A stretch of 64,000 nucleotides of DNA, from contig NZ_CP032084.1 in NCBI RefSeq assembly GCF_003600685.1, positions 3,162,001 through 3,226,000 of the forward strand. The letters run 5' to 3'. The notes beneath the pieces were generated by a model. It worked only from the letters and a program-made list of their open reading frames with translations, searched no databases and had not been told where the DNA came from. The position numbers and the translations under genes were made by a program. How positions within the stretch are numbered: position 1 is the first letter of the stretch; the number at the start of each line of letters is the position of its first letter. The stretch comes from Achromobacter sp. B7. Its GTDB lineage: Bacteria; Pseudomonadota; Gammaproteobacteria; Burkholderiales; Burkholderiaceae_B. Below are positions 43,169 through 52,306 of the stretch, piece after piece.

Positions 43169-43816
43169 TTAGTGCAGCGCGCCCGCGCCCAGCTTGATGT
43201 CTTGCGACACCGCCAGCGTCGTGGCCACCATGATCTTGACCCCCTGCACCAGCACGTCCAGCGCCAGGCTGGGCGCGCCGGGATGGCGCGTGGCCATCTC
43301 GGGCAGGTAAGGCACGTGCACGAAGCCACCGCGCAACGCGGGCCGCTGCGTGGCGATCAGATGCGCCAGGCCGTAGAAGATGGTGTTGCAGTTGTAGGTG
43401 CCCGCCGTGGACGACACCGAAGCGGGAATGCCGGCCGCGCGCAGGTCGCGGACGATGGCCTTGATGGGCAAGGTGGAAAAATAGGCCGCCGGGCCGCCCG
43501 CCACGATGGGCTCGTCGACGGGCTGGCGGCCCTCGTTGTCGGGGATGCGCGCATCGATCACGTTGATCGCCACGCGCTCGACCGACACGTCCACGCGACC
43601 GCCCGCCTGCCCCAGGCAGATCACCACGTCCGGCTGCACGTCATCGATTGCCTGGCGCAAGCGATCCACCACCTTGCCGATGACGCAGGGCAGTTGGCGC
43701 GCAACCAAGTGCGCGCCCGCCACGGTCTGCCCGTCCAGGCGGCGCGCGGCCTCCCACGAGGGGTTAAGCGTTTCGCCATCGAACGGCTCAATGCCGGTAA
43801 TCAATACGGTTGCCAT
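43169..43816 (-). CDS. pcp: Pyrrolidone-carboxylate peptidase (pyroglutamyl peptidase I)
   Basis: This 215-residue cytoplasmic cysteine peptidase removes N-terminal pyroglutamate from peptides. It has the family start [18 protein letters not shown], catalytic Glu80 ([10 protein letters not shown]), Cys143 ([11 protein letters not shown]) and His167 (FVHVPYLP), matching the known triad spacing. The ATG at 43816 with AAAGGGA upstream gives the standard length. It is the first gene of the minus-strand run and is divergent from a LysR gene 94 bases away. Whether it takes part in the sulfur/amino acid pathway or is a bystander is not clear; 5-oxoproline arises from glutathione breakdown, which would fit. 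Confidence 0.93.
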   Translation of the reverse strand: MATVLITGIEPFDGETLNPSWEAARRLDGQTVAGAHLVARQLPCVIGKVVDRLRQAIDDVQPDVVICLGQAGGRVDVSVERVAINVIDARIPDNEGRQPVDEPIVAGGPAAYFSTLPIKAIVRDLRAAGIPASVSSTAGTYNCNTIFYGLAHLIATQRPALRGGFVHVPYLPEMATRHPGAPSLALDVLVQGVKIMVATTLAVSQDIKLGAGALH

Positions 43817-43910
43817 GCCTGCTTCCCTTTTTTTGTGTCCATGCAGACCATGGTAGAAGCGACAGCACCCATTGTTGAAATCGATATCCGCTATACGTAC
43901 TATTGACCGC

Positions 43911-44837
43911 ATGAATCTATCTGCCGTGGACTTGAACCTGTTGGTGGCTTTCGAAGCCCTGTACGAAACCCGCAACGTGACGTTGGCCGGGCAGCGCATT
44001 CACCGGGCACAGCCTTCGGTAAGCAGCGCGCTGGGCCGGTTGCGTCGCCTGTTCAACGACGAACTGTTCCTGCGCACCGCCGACGGCATGCAGCCCACGG
44101 ACCACGCTATCGCGCTGATGCCCGCCGTAAGCAGCGCGCTGGATCAGATCCGGCGCGCGCTGGCCCAAGGGGTGGGGTTTGACCCGGGTGCGGCGCACGG
44201 GCGGCGTTTTACGCTGGCCGCCAGCGACTATGCCGACGTGGTGCTCGTGCCGCACATCGTGGCGCGCCTGCGGCGTGAAGCGCCCGCGGTGGACTTGCGC
44301 GTCGCCCGCCTGGACCGCGCCGCCATTTACGAACAACTGGATAACGGCACCGTCGACATCGCCATCGGCGGGCACCTGAGCCCGCCCAAGCGCATGCGCG
44401 CCACGCGGCTATACGAAGAAACCTTCATCTGCATTGCCGATAAACAGCATGCCGGCCTGCGTGGCCGCAAGCTGACCCTGGAACGCTACGTCGCCTTGCC
44501 ACACGCGCTGTTCGTGCCCAGCGACGATGGTTCCGCGCGCGGGGTGGTGGACGCCGGCCTGGCACGCCTGGGCCGCAAGCGCCGCGTCGCATGCACGTTT
44601 GCACACATCGTCGCCCTGCCCCACGCCGTGGCCGGTACGGACTTGATCGCCACATTGGCGCGCCGCGCGGCGCAGCGCCTGGCGGGGCAAAGCCTAAGCC
44701 TGCGGCCCTTGCCGCAGGAAGTGGACCCCGGCCCATTTGCCGTCGACATGATCAGCAGCCGGCGCGCGCCGACGGACGCGGCGCTGGCCTGGCTGCAAGG
44801 GTTGATCGAACGGGCGGTGAAAGACATGGGCGGCTGA
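43911..44837 (+). CDS. LysR-family regulator (NodD-like branch)
   Basis: This 308-residue regulator starts [19 protein letters not shown], with the helix-turn-helix [22 protein letters not shown] and [12 protein letters not shown], typical of the NodD/PcpR group. The ATG at 43911 is preferred over a start 13 codons upstream. The 94-base gap to pcp holds an AT-rich imperfect dyad (ATCGATATCCGCTATACGTA) suited to a LysR site. It probably controls the pcp-hydrolase-dioxygenase-Bug run and perhaps the transport genes beyond. Confidence 0.9.
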   Translation: MNLSAVDLNLLVAFEALYETRNVTLAGQRIHRAQPSVSSALGRLRRLFNDELFLRTADGMQPTDHAIALMPAVSSALDQIRRALAQGVGFDPGAAHGRRFTLAASDYADVVLVPHIVARLRREAPAVDLRVARLDRAAIYEQLDNGTVDIAIGGHLSPPKRMRATRLYEETFICIADKQHAGLRGRKLTLERYVALPHALFVPSDDGSARGVVDAGLARLGRKRRVACTFAHIVALPHAVAGTDLIATLARRAAQRLAGQSLSLRPLPQEVDPGPFAVDMISSRRAPTDAALAWLQGLIERAVKDMGG

Positions 44838-44851
44838 CCGCCCGGCCCGCA

Positions 44852-45529
44852 TCAACGGACCAACATGGATTCCACGTCGGCGCCGAACGCGCAATAGCCC
44901 AGGTAGCCGGGCCGCGCGTCGCAGGCCATCAGGCAAGCGGGTTTGCCGTCGGGCAATCTGGCGGACACCGACATGCCGAAACCATAGGTGGGCGTGGTCA
45001 CGTCGAACGCGTTGTCGCACACCGCCTTGGCGCTGTAGGCAAACGTCATGCCCTCTTGGCGGCCATTGATGGCGAAAGACACCTGGAAGCTGTTGTAGCT
45101 GTTCCAGCCGGCGCGGGGCAGCACGACAAAGCGGTACAGCGTGGCATTACGCCGTTCGCCGAAGATCTTTAATTTGGCCGACGTGGTGCGCGTGGCGGGC
45201 GACGGATACGGCAAGGCCAGCAAGGCGCGCGGGTCGCCCACCACGCCCAGGTCAAAGCCTATGCCCTTTTGATAGAACGGCACGTCCAGGCTGGGGCCGC
45301 CGGAATATTCCACGTGCGGCGGCGGCCCTGCCCGGGTATCTTGCTTCGGGTCGAAATCGGGCGCGCGCGCGAACGTCACGTCCAGCGTCAGGACGACATC
45401 CTTGGGGTTGGCGTCTTCGGTGCGCACATGCTCTTCGTAGAGGGCGGCACTGCCCGCGCATCCCGCCAACAGCAATACCGCAAGCAGGCCCACGCCTTGC
45501 AGCAGCAATCGCTTTGCAACGTGCGTCAT
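44852..45529 (-). CDS. Lipoprotein of unknown function
   Basis: This 225-residue protein has a lipoprotein signal: hydrophobic helix then LLAGC with the acylated Cys24, followed by AGSAAL, which suggests an outer-membrane destination. The mature part contains a beta-rich region (NSYNSFQVSFAINGRQ near 145) and four further cysteines near the C-terminus (ACLMACDARPGYLGYC). I do not recognise the family. It follows one base after the stop of the next secreted protein gene on the same strand, so the two probably act together. Confidence 0.8.
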   Translation of the reverse strand: MTHVAKRLLLQGVGLLAVLLLAGCAGSAALYEEHVRTEDANPKDVVLTLDVTFARAPDFDPKQDTRAGPPPHVEYSGGPSLDVPFYQKGIGFDLGVVGDPRALLALPYPSPATRTTSAKLKIFGERRNATLYRFVVLPRAGWNSYNSFQVSFAINGRQEGMTFAYSAKAVCDNAFDVTTPTYGFGMSVSARLPDGKPACLMACDARPGYLGYCAFGADVESMLVR

Positions 45530-45530
45530 G

Positions 45531-46388
45531 TCAATGCTCCCGCGCGGTCAGTGCGGGCAGGGGCGCGGACGTCAGGTCCAGCCCCGTGAACTGCCAGCCG
45601 TCCTTGCCCTGTCGCCATGCAAAATGTTGATTGATCCATGCCGCTTTCAGGTTGTTGTATAGCCGCCGTTGGTCGATGCGCTGGCCGGCGTCCAAGGCCT
45701 TTTTGGCCGCTTGCGAACTCTCTTCCCACAGACCGGCGAACGCTTTGGCCTGCCGGTCCTTGGTGAACGGCACGCTGGCATAGGGACCGTCGTCAAAGCG
45801 CGCCAGCCGGATCTGGTTATCCAACAGCAACGCGCCCTGCCTGTTGTCCGGCGACACCGACACCAACAACGGGATCGAATGGATGTACTCCTTCGGGCGC
45901 TTGTGCTCGAACCACAGCACCTGCCCGGTCGAGGTCACCAGCGCACGCGCGCCCGCCGTGAAAAGCAGCACGTCTTGCCGGCCGGGCTGCGCCAGGCCCA
46001 TGTCCGGGTCGCGCAGGTCCACCGTGGGACTGAGCACGCGCGCCAGCGGCGTGCCGTTTTGCACCGCGATCAAGATCGTGCCCACGCCCATGAAGTCGTT
46101 GGACACCGCCAGCAGCATGGGCTGGCCGCCCTGGGTGGGCCCCAGCGGCTTGACGTGCACGAACTCATAGGCGTTCAAGGGCCGGTAGATCTTGCCGCGA
46201 TACAGGATCGTTCGCAGGTGGGATTTTGGATAGCCTTGCAGCGCGAAATCGCCGCCGATGGGCTCAACGGCTTTCAGATGGTCGGCGTTGGAGGCCGGTT
46301 GCGCTTGCACGACGGCGGGCACGATGGCGGCCATCACGGCGGACATCGCCACAGAGCAGGCAAGCGCGCGGCGACGCCAGATTTTCAA
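45531..46388 (-). CDS. Secreted protein of unknown function
   Basis: This protein has about 285 residues. The TTG at 46388 is chosen because it gives a normal signal peptide (KIWRRRALACSVAMSAVMAA, cut after VVQAQ); the frame is open to a TTG at 46451 and other starts are possible. The mature part has segments such as LQGYPKSHLRTILYRGKIYRPLNAYEF and DVLLFTAGARALVTSTGQVLW, which suggest beta-sheet repeats, but no family was recognised. Its stop lies one base before the start of the lipoprotein gene. Both may form a small envelope module. Confidence 0.72.
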   Translation of the reverse strand: MKIWRRRALACSVAMSAVMAAIVPAVVQAQPASNADHLKAVEPIGGDFALQGYPKSHLRTILYRGKIYRPLNAYEFVHVKPLGPTQGGQPMLLAVSNDFMGVGTILIAVQNGTPLARVLSPTVDLRDPDMGLAQPGRQDVLLFTAGARALVTSTGQVLWFEHKRPKEYIHSIPLLVSVSPDNRQGALLLDNQIRLARFDDGPYASVPFTKDRQAKAFAGLWEESSQAAKKALDAGQRIDQRRLYNNLKAAWINQHFAWRQGKDGWQFTGLDLTSAPLPALTAREH

Positions 46389-46546
46389 ACAAGGCCACGC
46401 CAGTACGCAGGAACAACGGAACACAGCGGCAGTGCGGACGAAGCCGCGCAAAGTCAGGGTGCCGGCATTCTAGGCTAAGTGCGCATGGCCCCGTCGCGGC
46501 GCTGCCCGCAATGACCGCACTGACCGCCCTGCCCGCACCGGCCGCC

Positions 46547-47746
46547 CTACCCGCCCTGCCCGCCGTCGCCGCCCGCGCCGTCTTGCCCCGGCGGCAAGCG
46601 CACGAGCGTGTCGCGCACCACGTCGCGCAACGCCACCACGCCCAGCATGCCCATGTTGCGCCTGACTTCTTCCACGATCAGATCGATGGCGTGCGCCACG
46701 CCCCGCTGCCCCGCCACGGTGGCCGCGTAGTTGAACGGCCGCCCCACGAACACGCAGCGCGCGCCCAGCGCGATGGCCTTGAGCACGTCGGACCCGCGCC
46801 GCACGCCGCTGTCCAGCATCACGTCCATGCCGCCCGCGGCGTCCACCACGGCGGGCAGCGCCAACAGCGGCGACACGCTGCCATCCAGCTGACGGCCGCC
46901 ATGGTTGGACACGATCACGCCGTCCATGCCCTGCGCCTTCGCGGTGCCCGCGTCGTCGGGATGCAAGATGCCCTTGATGACCATCTGCCCTTTCCAACGG
47001 CGGCGGATGGCCGCCACGTGGCGCCAGTTCAGATGGCCTCGATCTGAAAAATCGCGCAGCACGTTGGCCGACAGAATCGGCGCGCCGCGCGTGGCGTAGT
47101 TGTTTTCAAAATGCGGCATGCCATGACGCCACAACGTGCGAAGAAACGTGCCGAACAGCCAGCGCGGATGCGTCAGCCCCTGCCACGCCAACCCCACGCT
47201 GGGCCGCAACGGCGTGGAGAAGCCGGCGCGTACGTTGTTCTCGCGATTGGCGGCAACGGGGGTGTCCACGGTCAGCACCAGCGTGGTGACGCCGGCGGCG
47301 GCAACGCGGTCGACCAAGGCGCTGATCTGCGCGTCATCGCCCGGCAGGTATGCCTGGAACCAGGTGCCCGGCGCGGCCTGCATCACTTCTTCCAAGCGGA
47401 TCAGCGACGACCCGCTCATGATGCAGGGCACGTCGGCGGCAGCGGCGGCGCGCGCCAGCACGATGTCGCCGCGATAACTGGACAAGGCCGCGATGCCCAT
47501 GGGCGCCACACCGACGGGCGCGGCGTAGTCGCGGCCCAGCACGGTGGCGCGTGTGGAGCGTTGCGAGACGTCCACCAGCACCTTGGGCCGGAAACCGTAG
47601 TGCGCAAAGGCCTGCCGGTTGCCGCGCTCGGACTGCCCGTCTTCCACCGCGCCCGACACATAGGCATAGATCGGTTCAGGCAGGCGCTTCTTTGCGGCTG
47701 CCTGGAAATCGTGCAGGCAGAGCAGATGGCGCAACGGGTCGGGCAT
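46547..47746 (-). CDS. FMN-dependent alpha-hydroxy-acid dehydrogenase (LldD family)
   Basis: This 399-residue flavoenzyme starts with the FMN-family stretch LHDFQAAAKKRLPEPIYAYVSGAVED, then PVGVAPMGIAAL, LTVDTPVAANRENNVRAGF, the catalytic VSNHGGRQLDGS (near 283) and the FMN phosphate loop DSGVRRGSDVLKAIALGA and VGRPFNY. It would oxidise an L-2-hydroxy acid such as lactate, mandelate or a longer analogue to the 2-oxo acid. The C-terminus is a Gly/Asp repeat tail (PPGQDGAGGDGGQGG). It is divergent from a LysR gene, with a perfect palindrome between them. Confidence 0.92.
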   Translation of the reverse strand: MPDPLRHLLCLHDFQAAAKKRLPEPIYAYVSGAVEDGQSERGNRQAFAHYGFRPKVLVDVSQRSTRATVLGRDYAAPVGVAPMGIAALSSYRGDIVLARAAAAADVPCIMSGSSLIRLEEVMQAAPGTWFQAYLPGDDAQISALVDRVAAAGVTTLVLTVDTPVAANRENNVRAGFSTPLRPSVGLAWQGLTHPRWLFGTFLRTLWRHGMPHFENNYATRGAPILSANVLRDFSDRGHLNWRHVAAIRRRWKGQMVIKGILHPDDAGTAKAQGMDGVIVSNHGGRQLDGSVSPLLALPAVVDAAGGMDVMLDSGVRRGSDVLKAIALGARCVFVGRPFNYAATVAGQRGVAHAIDLIVEEVRRNMGMLGVVALRDVVRDTLVRLPPGQDGAGGDGGQGG

Positions 47747-47841
47747 GGCGGTCTCCTGGCGGCGGCGGGCCTCTTGCGGGAGCGGCCGTCGCGCGGTGGT
47801 TTGGGCAATGGCGCACGACTATAGGCGCAGCGCTTGTTTGA

Positions 47842-47856
47842 ATAAAGTGACTTTAT
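47842..47856. promoter_or_regulatory. Perfect palindrome ATAAAGT-G-ACTTTAT, likely LysR operator
   Basis: The 15-base inverted repeat ATAAAGTGACTTTAT lies in the 172-base gap between the FMN dehydrogenase and the divergent LysR gene. Its T/A-rich half sites with a central odd base fit a LysR recognition site controlling both promoters. Confidence 0.6.
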
Positions 47857-47918
47857 CGATATTGCTTATTACACTTTTCTTCGCCCTTAAGCCGACCCGA
47901 TCCTGCCCCAGCCCCGCC

Positions 47919-48818
47919 ATGACCCTCAAGCAACTCGAAGCCTTTTACTGGGCCGCCACCTGCAAGAACTTTGCAATCGCCGCCAACCGGCTCAATATCT
48001 CGGTGTCGTCTTTGTCCAAGCGCATCGGTGAACTGGAAGCGTCCATCGGCGCCGATCTGTTCAGCCGCAGCGCGCGCAGCGCCACCTTGACGGCCTTGGG
48101 CGAACAGCTGGTTCCCCATGCCAAGGACCTGCTACGCAACGCCGACCAGTTCATGCAGCAGGCCAGCAACAACCTGACCTATTCCGGCCGCTGCCGCTTT
48201 GGCGCGGGCGAGCTGACGTCGATGACGTGGATGCCCCGCTTGATCGACGACATCCAGCGCGCACATCCCAACCTGCTGGTCGAGCCCTATGTGGGCGTGG
48301 GTGAACTGGTTGAACGCGGCCTGGAAGAAGGCGACCTGGATTTCGCCGTGATCGCGGGGCCGTCTTCGCGCGCGGCGATTGCCTCGCACCTGATCGGCAG
48401 CGCGTCGTTCGAGTGGGTGGCCGCCCCGCGCGCGGTGCCGGACCCCACCGCGCTGACCGTGGCCGACCTGCCCGGGCTGACGCTGATTACGCAGCCGCAA
48501 AGCTCCGGCGTGATCCGCATGCTGGACGACTGGCTGACCGAGCAAGGCATCTCGCCCGGCCGCACCCAGTGCTGCAACAGCTGGGGCGCCATCGCGGGGA
48601 TGCTGCGGCAGGGGCTGGGCCTGGGCTTTCTGCCCACGGCATGGGCGCGCATCATGATCCAACGCGGCGACCTGTACGCGCTGCCCGGCCTGCCGCCTCT
48701 ACGCCCCCTGCCCTACACCTTCCAATGGCGGCGCGACGACACACGGCCCATGCTGGCCAACCTGCGTGCGCTGGCGCAGGACGCGCTGGACTTCGGCGCG
48801 CCCGCCGGGATGCTGTAG
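47919..48818 (+). CDS. LysR-family transcriptional regulator
   Basis: This 299-residue protein starts MTLKQLEAFYWAATCKNFAIAANRLNIS with the helix-turn-helix followed by VSSLSKRIGELEASIGADLFSR. The ATG at 47919 is used because upstream in-frame starts (47745) run through the intergenic palindrome. The effector domain spans about residues 90-295. It is divergent from the FMN-dependent dehydrogenase gene and precedes a D-2-hydroxyacid dehydrogenase and a Bug gene on its own strand. It therefore probably responds to a hydroxy acid or its 2-oxo product. Confidence 0.9.
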   Translation: MTLKQLEAFYWAATCKNFAIAANRLNISVSSLSKRIGELEASIGADLFSRSARSATLTALGEQLVPHAKDLLRNADQFMQQASNNLTYSGRCRFGAGELTSMTWMPRLIDDIQRAHPNLLVEPYVGVGELVERGLEEGDLDFAVIAGPSSRAAIASHLIGSASFEWVAAPRAVPDPTALTVADLPGLTLITQPQSSGVIRMLDDWLTEQGISPGRTQCCNSWGAIAGMLRQGLGLGFLPTAWARIMIQRGDLYALPGLPPLRPLPYTFQWRRDDTRPMLANLRALAQDALDFGAPAGML

Positions 48819-48960
48819 CGCGGCCCTGTGGCACAGCCACACCGCGACACCACTGTTTCGAAAAAGTCGCGCACGAATCAGAAAATTATTCGCTTTATCT
48901 CCGGTGTTCGCACGCGTAGAGTCGCCTCAAACGATGACCGCCCACCGGAGACTAGGTGCA

Positions 48961-50016
48961 ATGCCGCATATCGGTACCCCCTCGCAAGACTTCCCCAAAC
49001 GCCTGTGTCGCCTTGACCTGTGGCTGAACCCGATCTTCGACGAGATCGTCGGCGCCGAACCCGGCATAGCCTTATCGGTGCTGCCCGCGCACGGCGATGA
49101 CGCCCGCACGCTGGCGAGCCTGCGCACGGCCCACGCCTACCATGTGTCGGCTGCCAAGGACGAACTGCCGCGCCAGTGGTTCGTCAACGCGGAGCTGATT
49201 GCGCAATGCCCTGATCTGGTTTGCGTGTCGTCCGGCGGCGCCGGCTACGACACCGTGGACGTGCCCGCCTGCACGGCAGCGGGCATTGCCGTGGTGAACC
49301 AGGCGGGCGGCAACGCCGCTTCGGTGGCCGAGCATACCTATGCGCTGCTGCTGGCCGTGCAGCGCCGCGTGGTCGAATCGCACCAACGCCTGCGCCACGA
49401 CACCGGATTCTCACGCGAGGATCTGATGGGCCACGAAATTCACGGCACGGTGATCGGGCTGGTGGGTATCGGCCAGATCGGCTCGCGGGTGGCACGCATT
49501 GCGCAAGGATTCGGCATGCGCGTCATTGCGCATGATCCGCTGCTGGACGCCGACACCATCCGTGCACGCGGCGCGGAACCGGTGTCCTTGCCCGACCTGC
49601 TGGCCCAGGCCGACGTCGTGTCGCTGCACTGCCCGCTGGACGCGTCGACGCGCGGCATGATCGATGCCCGCGCCTTCGCCGCCATGAAGCCGGAGGCAGT
49701 GTTCGTATCCACCGCGCGTGGCGGCATCCACGACGAGGCCGCGCTGTGCGACGCGCTGCGTGGCGGCCACCTGCGCGGCGCGGGCCTGGACGTCTGGCAG
49801 CAAGAGCCGCCCCCGCGCGATGCGCCGCTGCTGGCGCTGCCGAACGTGGTTGCCACCTTTCATACCGCGGGCGTCACGCACGAGGCCCGTCGCAATGTGG
49901 CGCGGTCTTCCGCGCAGCAATTGACGGCCATGCTGCGCGGCGAGCGTCCGCCGCAACTGGTCAACCCCGAGGTGTGGCCGGTAGCGGCCGCGCGGATTGC
50001 CGCCTTGCAGTCGTAG
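48961..50016 (+). CDS. D-isomer-specific 2-hydroxyacid dehydrogenase (NAD-dependent)
   Basis: This 351-residue oxidoreductase has the cofactor motif GLVGIGQIGSRVARI (near 165), the catalytic arginine region VSTARGGIHDEAAL, the glutamate in GLDVWQQEPP and the catalytic-type His in TFHTAGVTHEAR. It interconverts a D-2-hydroxy acid and a 2-oxo acid. The ATG at 48961 has TAGGTGCA upstream; the frame is open further upstream. With the divergent L-hydroxy-acid oxidase it could interconvert hydroxy-acid isomers through the keto acid. A Bug receptor gene follows 96 bases later. Confidence 0.9.
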   Translation: MPHIGTPSQDFPKRLCRLDLWLNPIFDEIVGAEPGIALSVLPAHGDDARTLASLRTAHAYHVSAAKDELPRQWFVNAELIAQCPDLVCVSSGGAGYDTVDVPACTAAGIAVVNQAGGNAASVAEHTYALLLAVQRRVVESHQRLRHDTGFSREDLMGHEIHGTVIGLVGIGQIGSRVARIAQGFGMRVIAHDPLLDADTIRARGAEPVSLPDLLAQADVVSLHCPLDASTRGMIDARAFAAMKPEAVFVSTARGGIHDEAALCDALRGGHLRGAGLDVWQQEPPPRDAPLLALPNVVATFHTAGVTHEARRNVARSSAQQLTAMLRGERPPQLVNPEVWPVAAARIAALQS

Positions 50017-50112
50017 CACCCCGCCGTGCGCGGCATATGAAAAAACACCGTGCGCGGCGTTGAAAAACACAGTGCGGCATCAAGCCGCCGACCCACCCCA
50101 AGAGGAGACACC
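50017..50112. promoter_or_regulatory. Spacer with short direct repeats before Bug gene
   Basis: CCGTGCGCGGC followed by ATATGAAAAAACA occurs, then CCGTGCGCGGC with GTTGAAAAACA, then a degenerate third copy (CAGTGCGGC). Units are about 23 bases long. AGAGGAGACA before the ATG is the Bug Shine-Dalgarno. The function of the repeats is unknown. Confidence 0.45.
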
Positions 50113-51114
50113 ATGCAATATCCCCACAACAAGCGCCGCACCTTGCGCGCGCTGGCGGCGTCCATCGCCCTGCTGTCCGGCGCCACCTTGTACTCGGCCG
50201 GCGCCCAAGCGGCCGGCTACCCCGAACACCCCATCAATCTGATCGTGTCGTACGGCCCCGGCGGCGGCACGGACCTGGTGGCGCGCATGATGGCGCCGTT
50301 CCTTCAAAAGTACCTGGGCAACGATGCGCGCATCGTGGTGCTGAACCGCCCCGGCGCGGGCGGCGCCATCGGCTTTACCGAACTGGCCCGCGCGCAACCG
50401 GACGGCTACACCATCGGCTTTATCAACACGCCGAACCTGCTGACCATCCCCATCGAACGCAAGTCCAGCTTCACGTGGCAAAGCTATGACCTGTTGGGCA
50501 ATTTGATCGATGACCCGGGCGCCTTTACCGTGCGCAACGATAACGAGCTGAAAACGTTGGCGGACCTGTTGGCCTACGCCAAGAAAAACCCGGGCAAGGT
50601 CACCGTGGGCACGACGGGCACGGGGTCCGACGACCACCTGGCCATGCTGCGCTTTGAGCGAGCGTCGGGCACGAAGCTAAGCCACATTCCGTACAAGGGC
50701 GCGGGCGAAGTGCGTGGCGCGTTGGCCAGTGGCGAAATCACGATCGGCGCCATCAACGTGGGCGAGGCCTTGCAGTACCAGAAAGGCGGCACGCCGCTGC
50801 GGTTCCTGGGGCAGATGGGCAAGACGCGATCCGCCGCGCTGCCCGACGTGCCGACTTTCAAGGAACAGGGCTATGACTTTGAACTGGCGTCGCTGCGCGG
50901 CCTGGCGGCGCCGAAGGGCTTGCCGCCCGAGGTGCGCGAGAAGCTGACGGACGCCGTCAAGCGCACGGTCGATGATCCGGCGTTCCAGGCCAAGGCGAAA
51001 GAAATGTTCGCCCCCTTGCGCTACCTGCCGCCCGCCGACTATGCCGGCGAATTGACGAACGGCGAGGCGGAATTCCAGAAGCTGTGGAAGGAAGCGCCGT
51101 GGCTGGATAAGTAA
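50113..51114 (+). CDS. Bug/TctC-family periplasmic solute receptor
   Basis: This 333-residue protein has a clear signal peptide (cut after AQA near residue 33) and the Bug sequence YPEHPINLIVSYGPGGGTDLVAR, LNRPGAGGAIGFTELAR, SHIPYKGAGEVRGALASGEI and LPDVPTFKEQGYDFE. GAGGAGAC lies six bases before the ATG at 50113. It follows the D-hydroxyacid dehydrogenase on the same strand, which points to a hydroxy- or keto-acid ligand. No TctAB membrane partners are adjacent. Confidence 0.93.
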   Translation: MQYPHNKRRTLRALAASIALLSGATLYSAGAQAAGYPEHPINLIVSYGPGGGTDLVARMMAPFLQKYLGNDARIVVLNRPGAGGAIGFTELARAQPDGYTIGFINTPNLLTIPIERKSSFTWQSYDLLGNLIDDPGAFTVRNDNELKTLADLLAYAKKNPGKVTVGTTGTGSDDHLAMLRFERASGTKLSHIPYKGAGEVRGALASGEITIGAINVGEALQYQKGGTPLRFLGQMGKTRSAALPDVPTFKEQGYDFELASLRGLAAPKGLPPEVREKLTDAVKRTVDDPAFQAKAKEMFAPLRYLPPADYAGELTNGEAEFQKLWKEAPWLDK

Positions 51115-51136
51115 TATCTTGCTTCGGGCCGGCTGC

Positions 51137-51976
51137 TTACTTCGGCTTCACGTCTTCGCCCGGGTAGCCGTCGATGTAGGCGCGTCCCGAGCAGCGCAGC
51201 ATTGCCACGCAGGCCGGCGCGCCCGTCTTGGCCGAGCACTCCTTGCGCGCTTGCTCGCGCGCGGCAACGGGGTCGGGGTTCAGCGCCGTGAAGCGCGTGC
51301 CGCGCCCTTCGCTGCCCTTCACCCAAGCCATGCCGACGCAGGTGTCCTTATAGGTCAGCACCTTGCGGCAGTCCTTGCATTCTTCCCACTTGAGCAGCGT
51401 CGAGACCGCGTCGTCTTCTTTCGGGTAGCCGTCCGAATAGACCAGGCCGCCGTCGGCGCCTTCGGCCACGGCGCCCCAGTATTGGCGGTCATTGACCTTG
51501 GCCGACAACGCTTCCACATCGGCGGGCTTGGCGCGCTTGGCGCCTTGCAGGTCGGCGGCGCTGTAGCCGGGGCCCACGCAATACGGCAGCGACACCAGGC
51601 GGCACTTGCCGTCGGGGCTGCCTGCCGTGCAGCGGCGCATGGCTTTCTTGGCGGCCAGTTCGGACGACACGCTGTTGCCCGGAAACAGGTCCTGGCGCGA
51701 GTTGCGCGCATAGGCCAGGCAGCTGTCCGAAAACCAGTTCAGCTTCTTGCAGTCCTTGCCGCCCTGGCGCCGGCACTCGGCCAGCGACGAGGCCTCGGCG
51801 TCTTTTTGCGACGCCTCGGGCAGGGTCCAGTACGTTTTGTCGTGATTGCCATCGGTGGCGACGCCGCCAAACTGCTTGTCGGCGTACGCGGGGCTTGCAG
51901 CCAAACCGGCCAGCAAGGCGATAGCGGCGAATGCAGCGCGGATCAGGGGGTGAAAGCGGGCAGGCATCATCGTCAT
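51137..51976 (-). CDS. Secreted DUF4189-type protein, two repeats
   Basis: This protein of about 279 residues has a signal peptide cut after SPAYA (near residue 32). It has internal copies of a cysteine-containing DUF4189-like module (YWGAVAEGADGG, then AEC/EC and GMAWVKGS). Twelve or more cysteines are spaced in pairs and suggest disulfide-bonded periplasmic domains. The start codon is uncertain among ATGs at 51976, 51970 and 51967; a start at 52090 is unlikely. It is convergent with the Bug gene. Function is unknown. Confidence 0.72.
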   Translation of the reverse strand: MTMMPARFHPLIRAAFAAIALLAGLAASPAYADKQFGGVATDGNHDKTYWTLPEASQKDAEASSLAECRRQGGKDCKKLNWFSDSCLAYARNSRQDLFPGNSVSSELAAKKAMRRCTAGSPDGKCRLVSLPYCVGPGYSAADLQGAKRAKPADVEALSAKVNDRQYWGAVAEGADGGLVYSDGYPKEDDAVSTLLKWEECKDCRKVLTYKDTCVGMAWVKGSEGRGTRFTALNPDPVAAREQARKECSAKTGAPACVAMLRCSGRAYIDGYPGEDVKPK

Positions 51977-52306
51977 GGTCAATGAAAGAGAGGAATGCGG
52001 AAGCGAAGCGGGGACGATGTTAGCAAGAAGCGCGCGGGCTCCGTCCCCCTGATTTGCCGCCTTCCAGGCATATTGAGTAACAAATTTCACATACCGTGAT
52101 GAGATTGCTGGCCCCGTTTTCCGGTAAAAATGTCGGACTTTTCTTACGTGTATCGATGCTTGGCACGGCGTCGTCGGCTTGATGCCCTGCCCGCATCAAC
52201 CGGCCGCCTGTCACGAAGAGAAACAATCAGACTGCGTTATCCCCCGACTCCCCGCCGGCATCACAGGCCGACCGGACCCTTTGCCACGGAACACCGACCG
52301 CCCACC

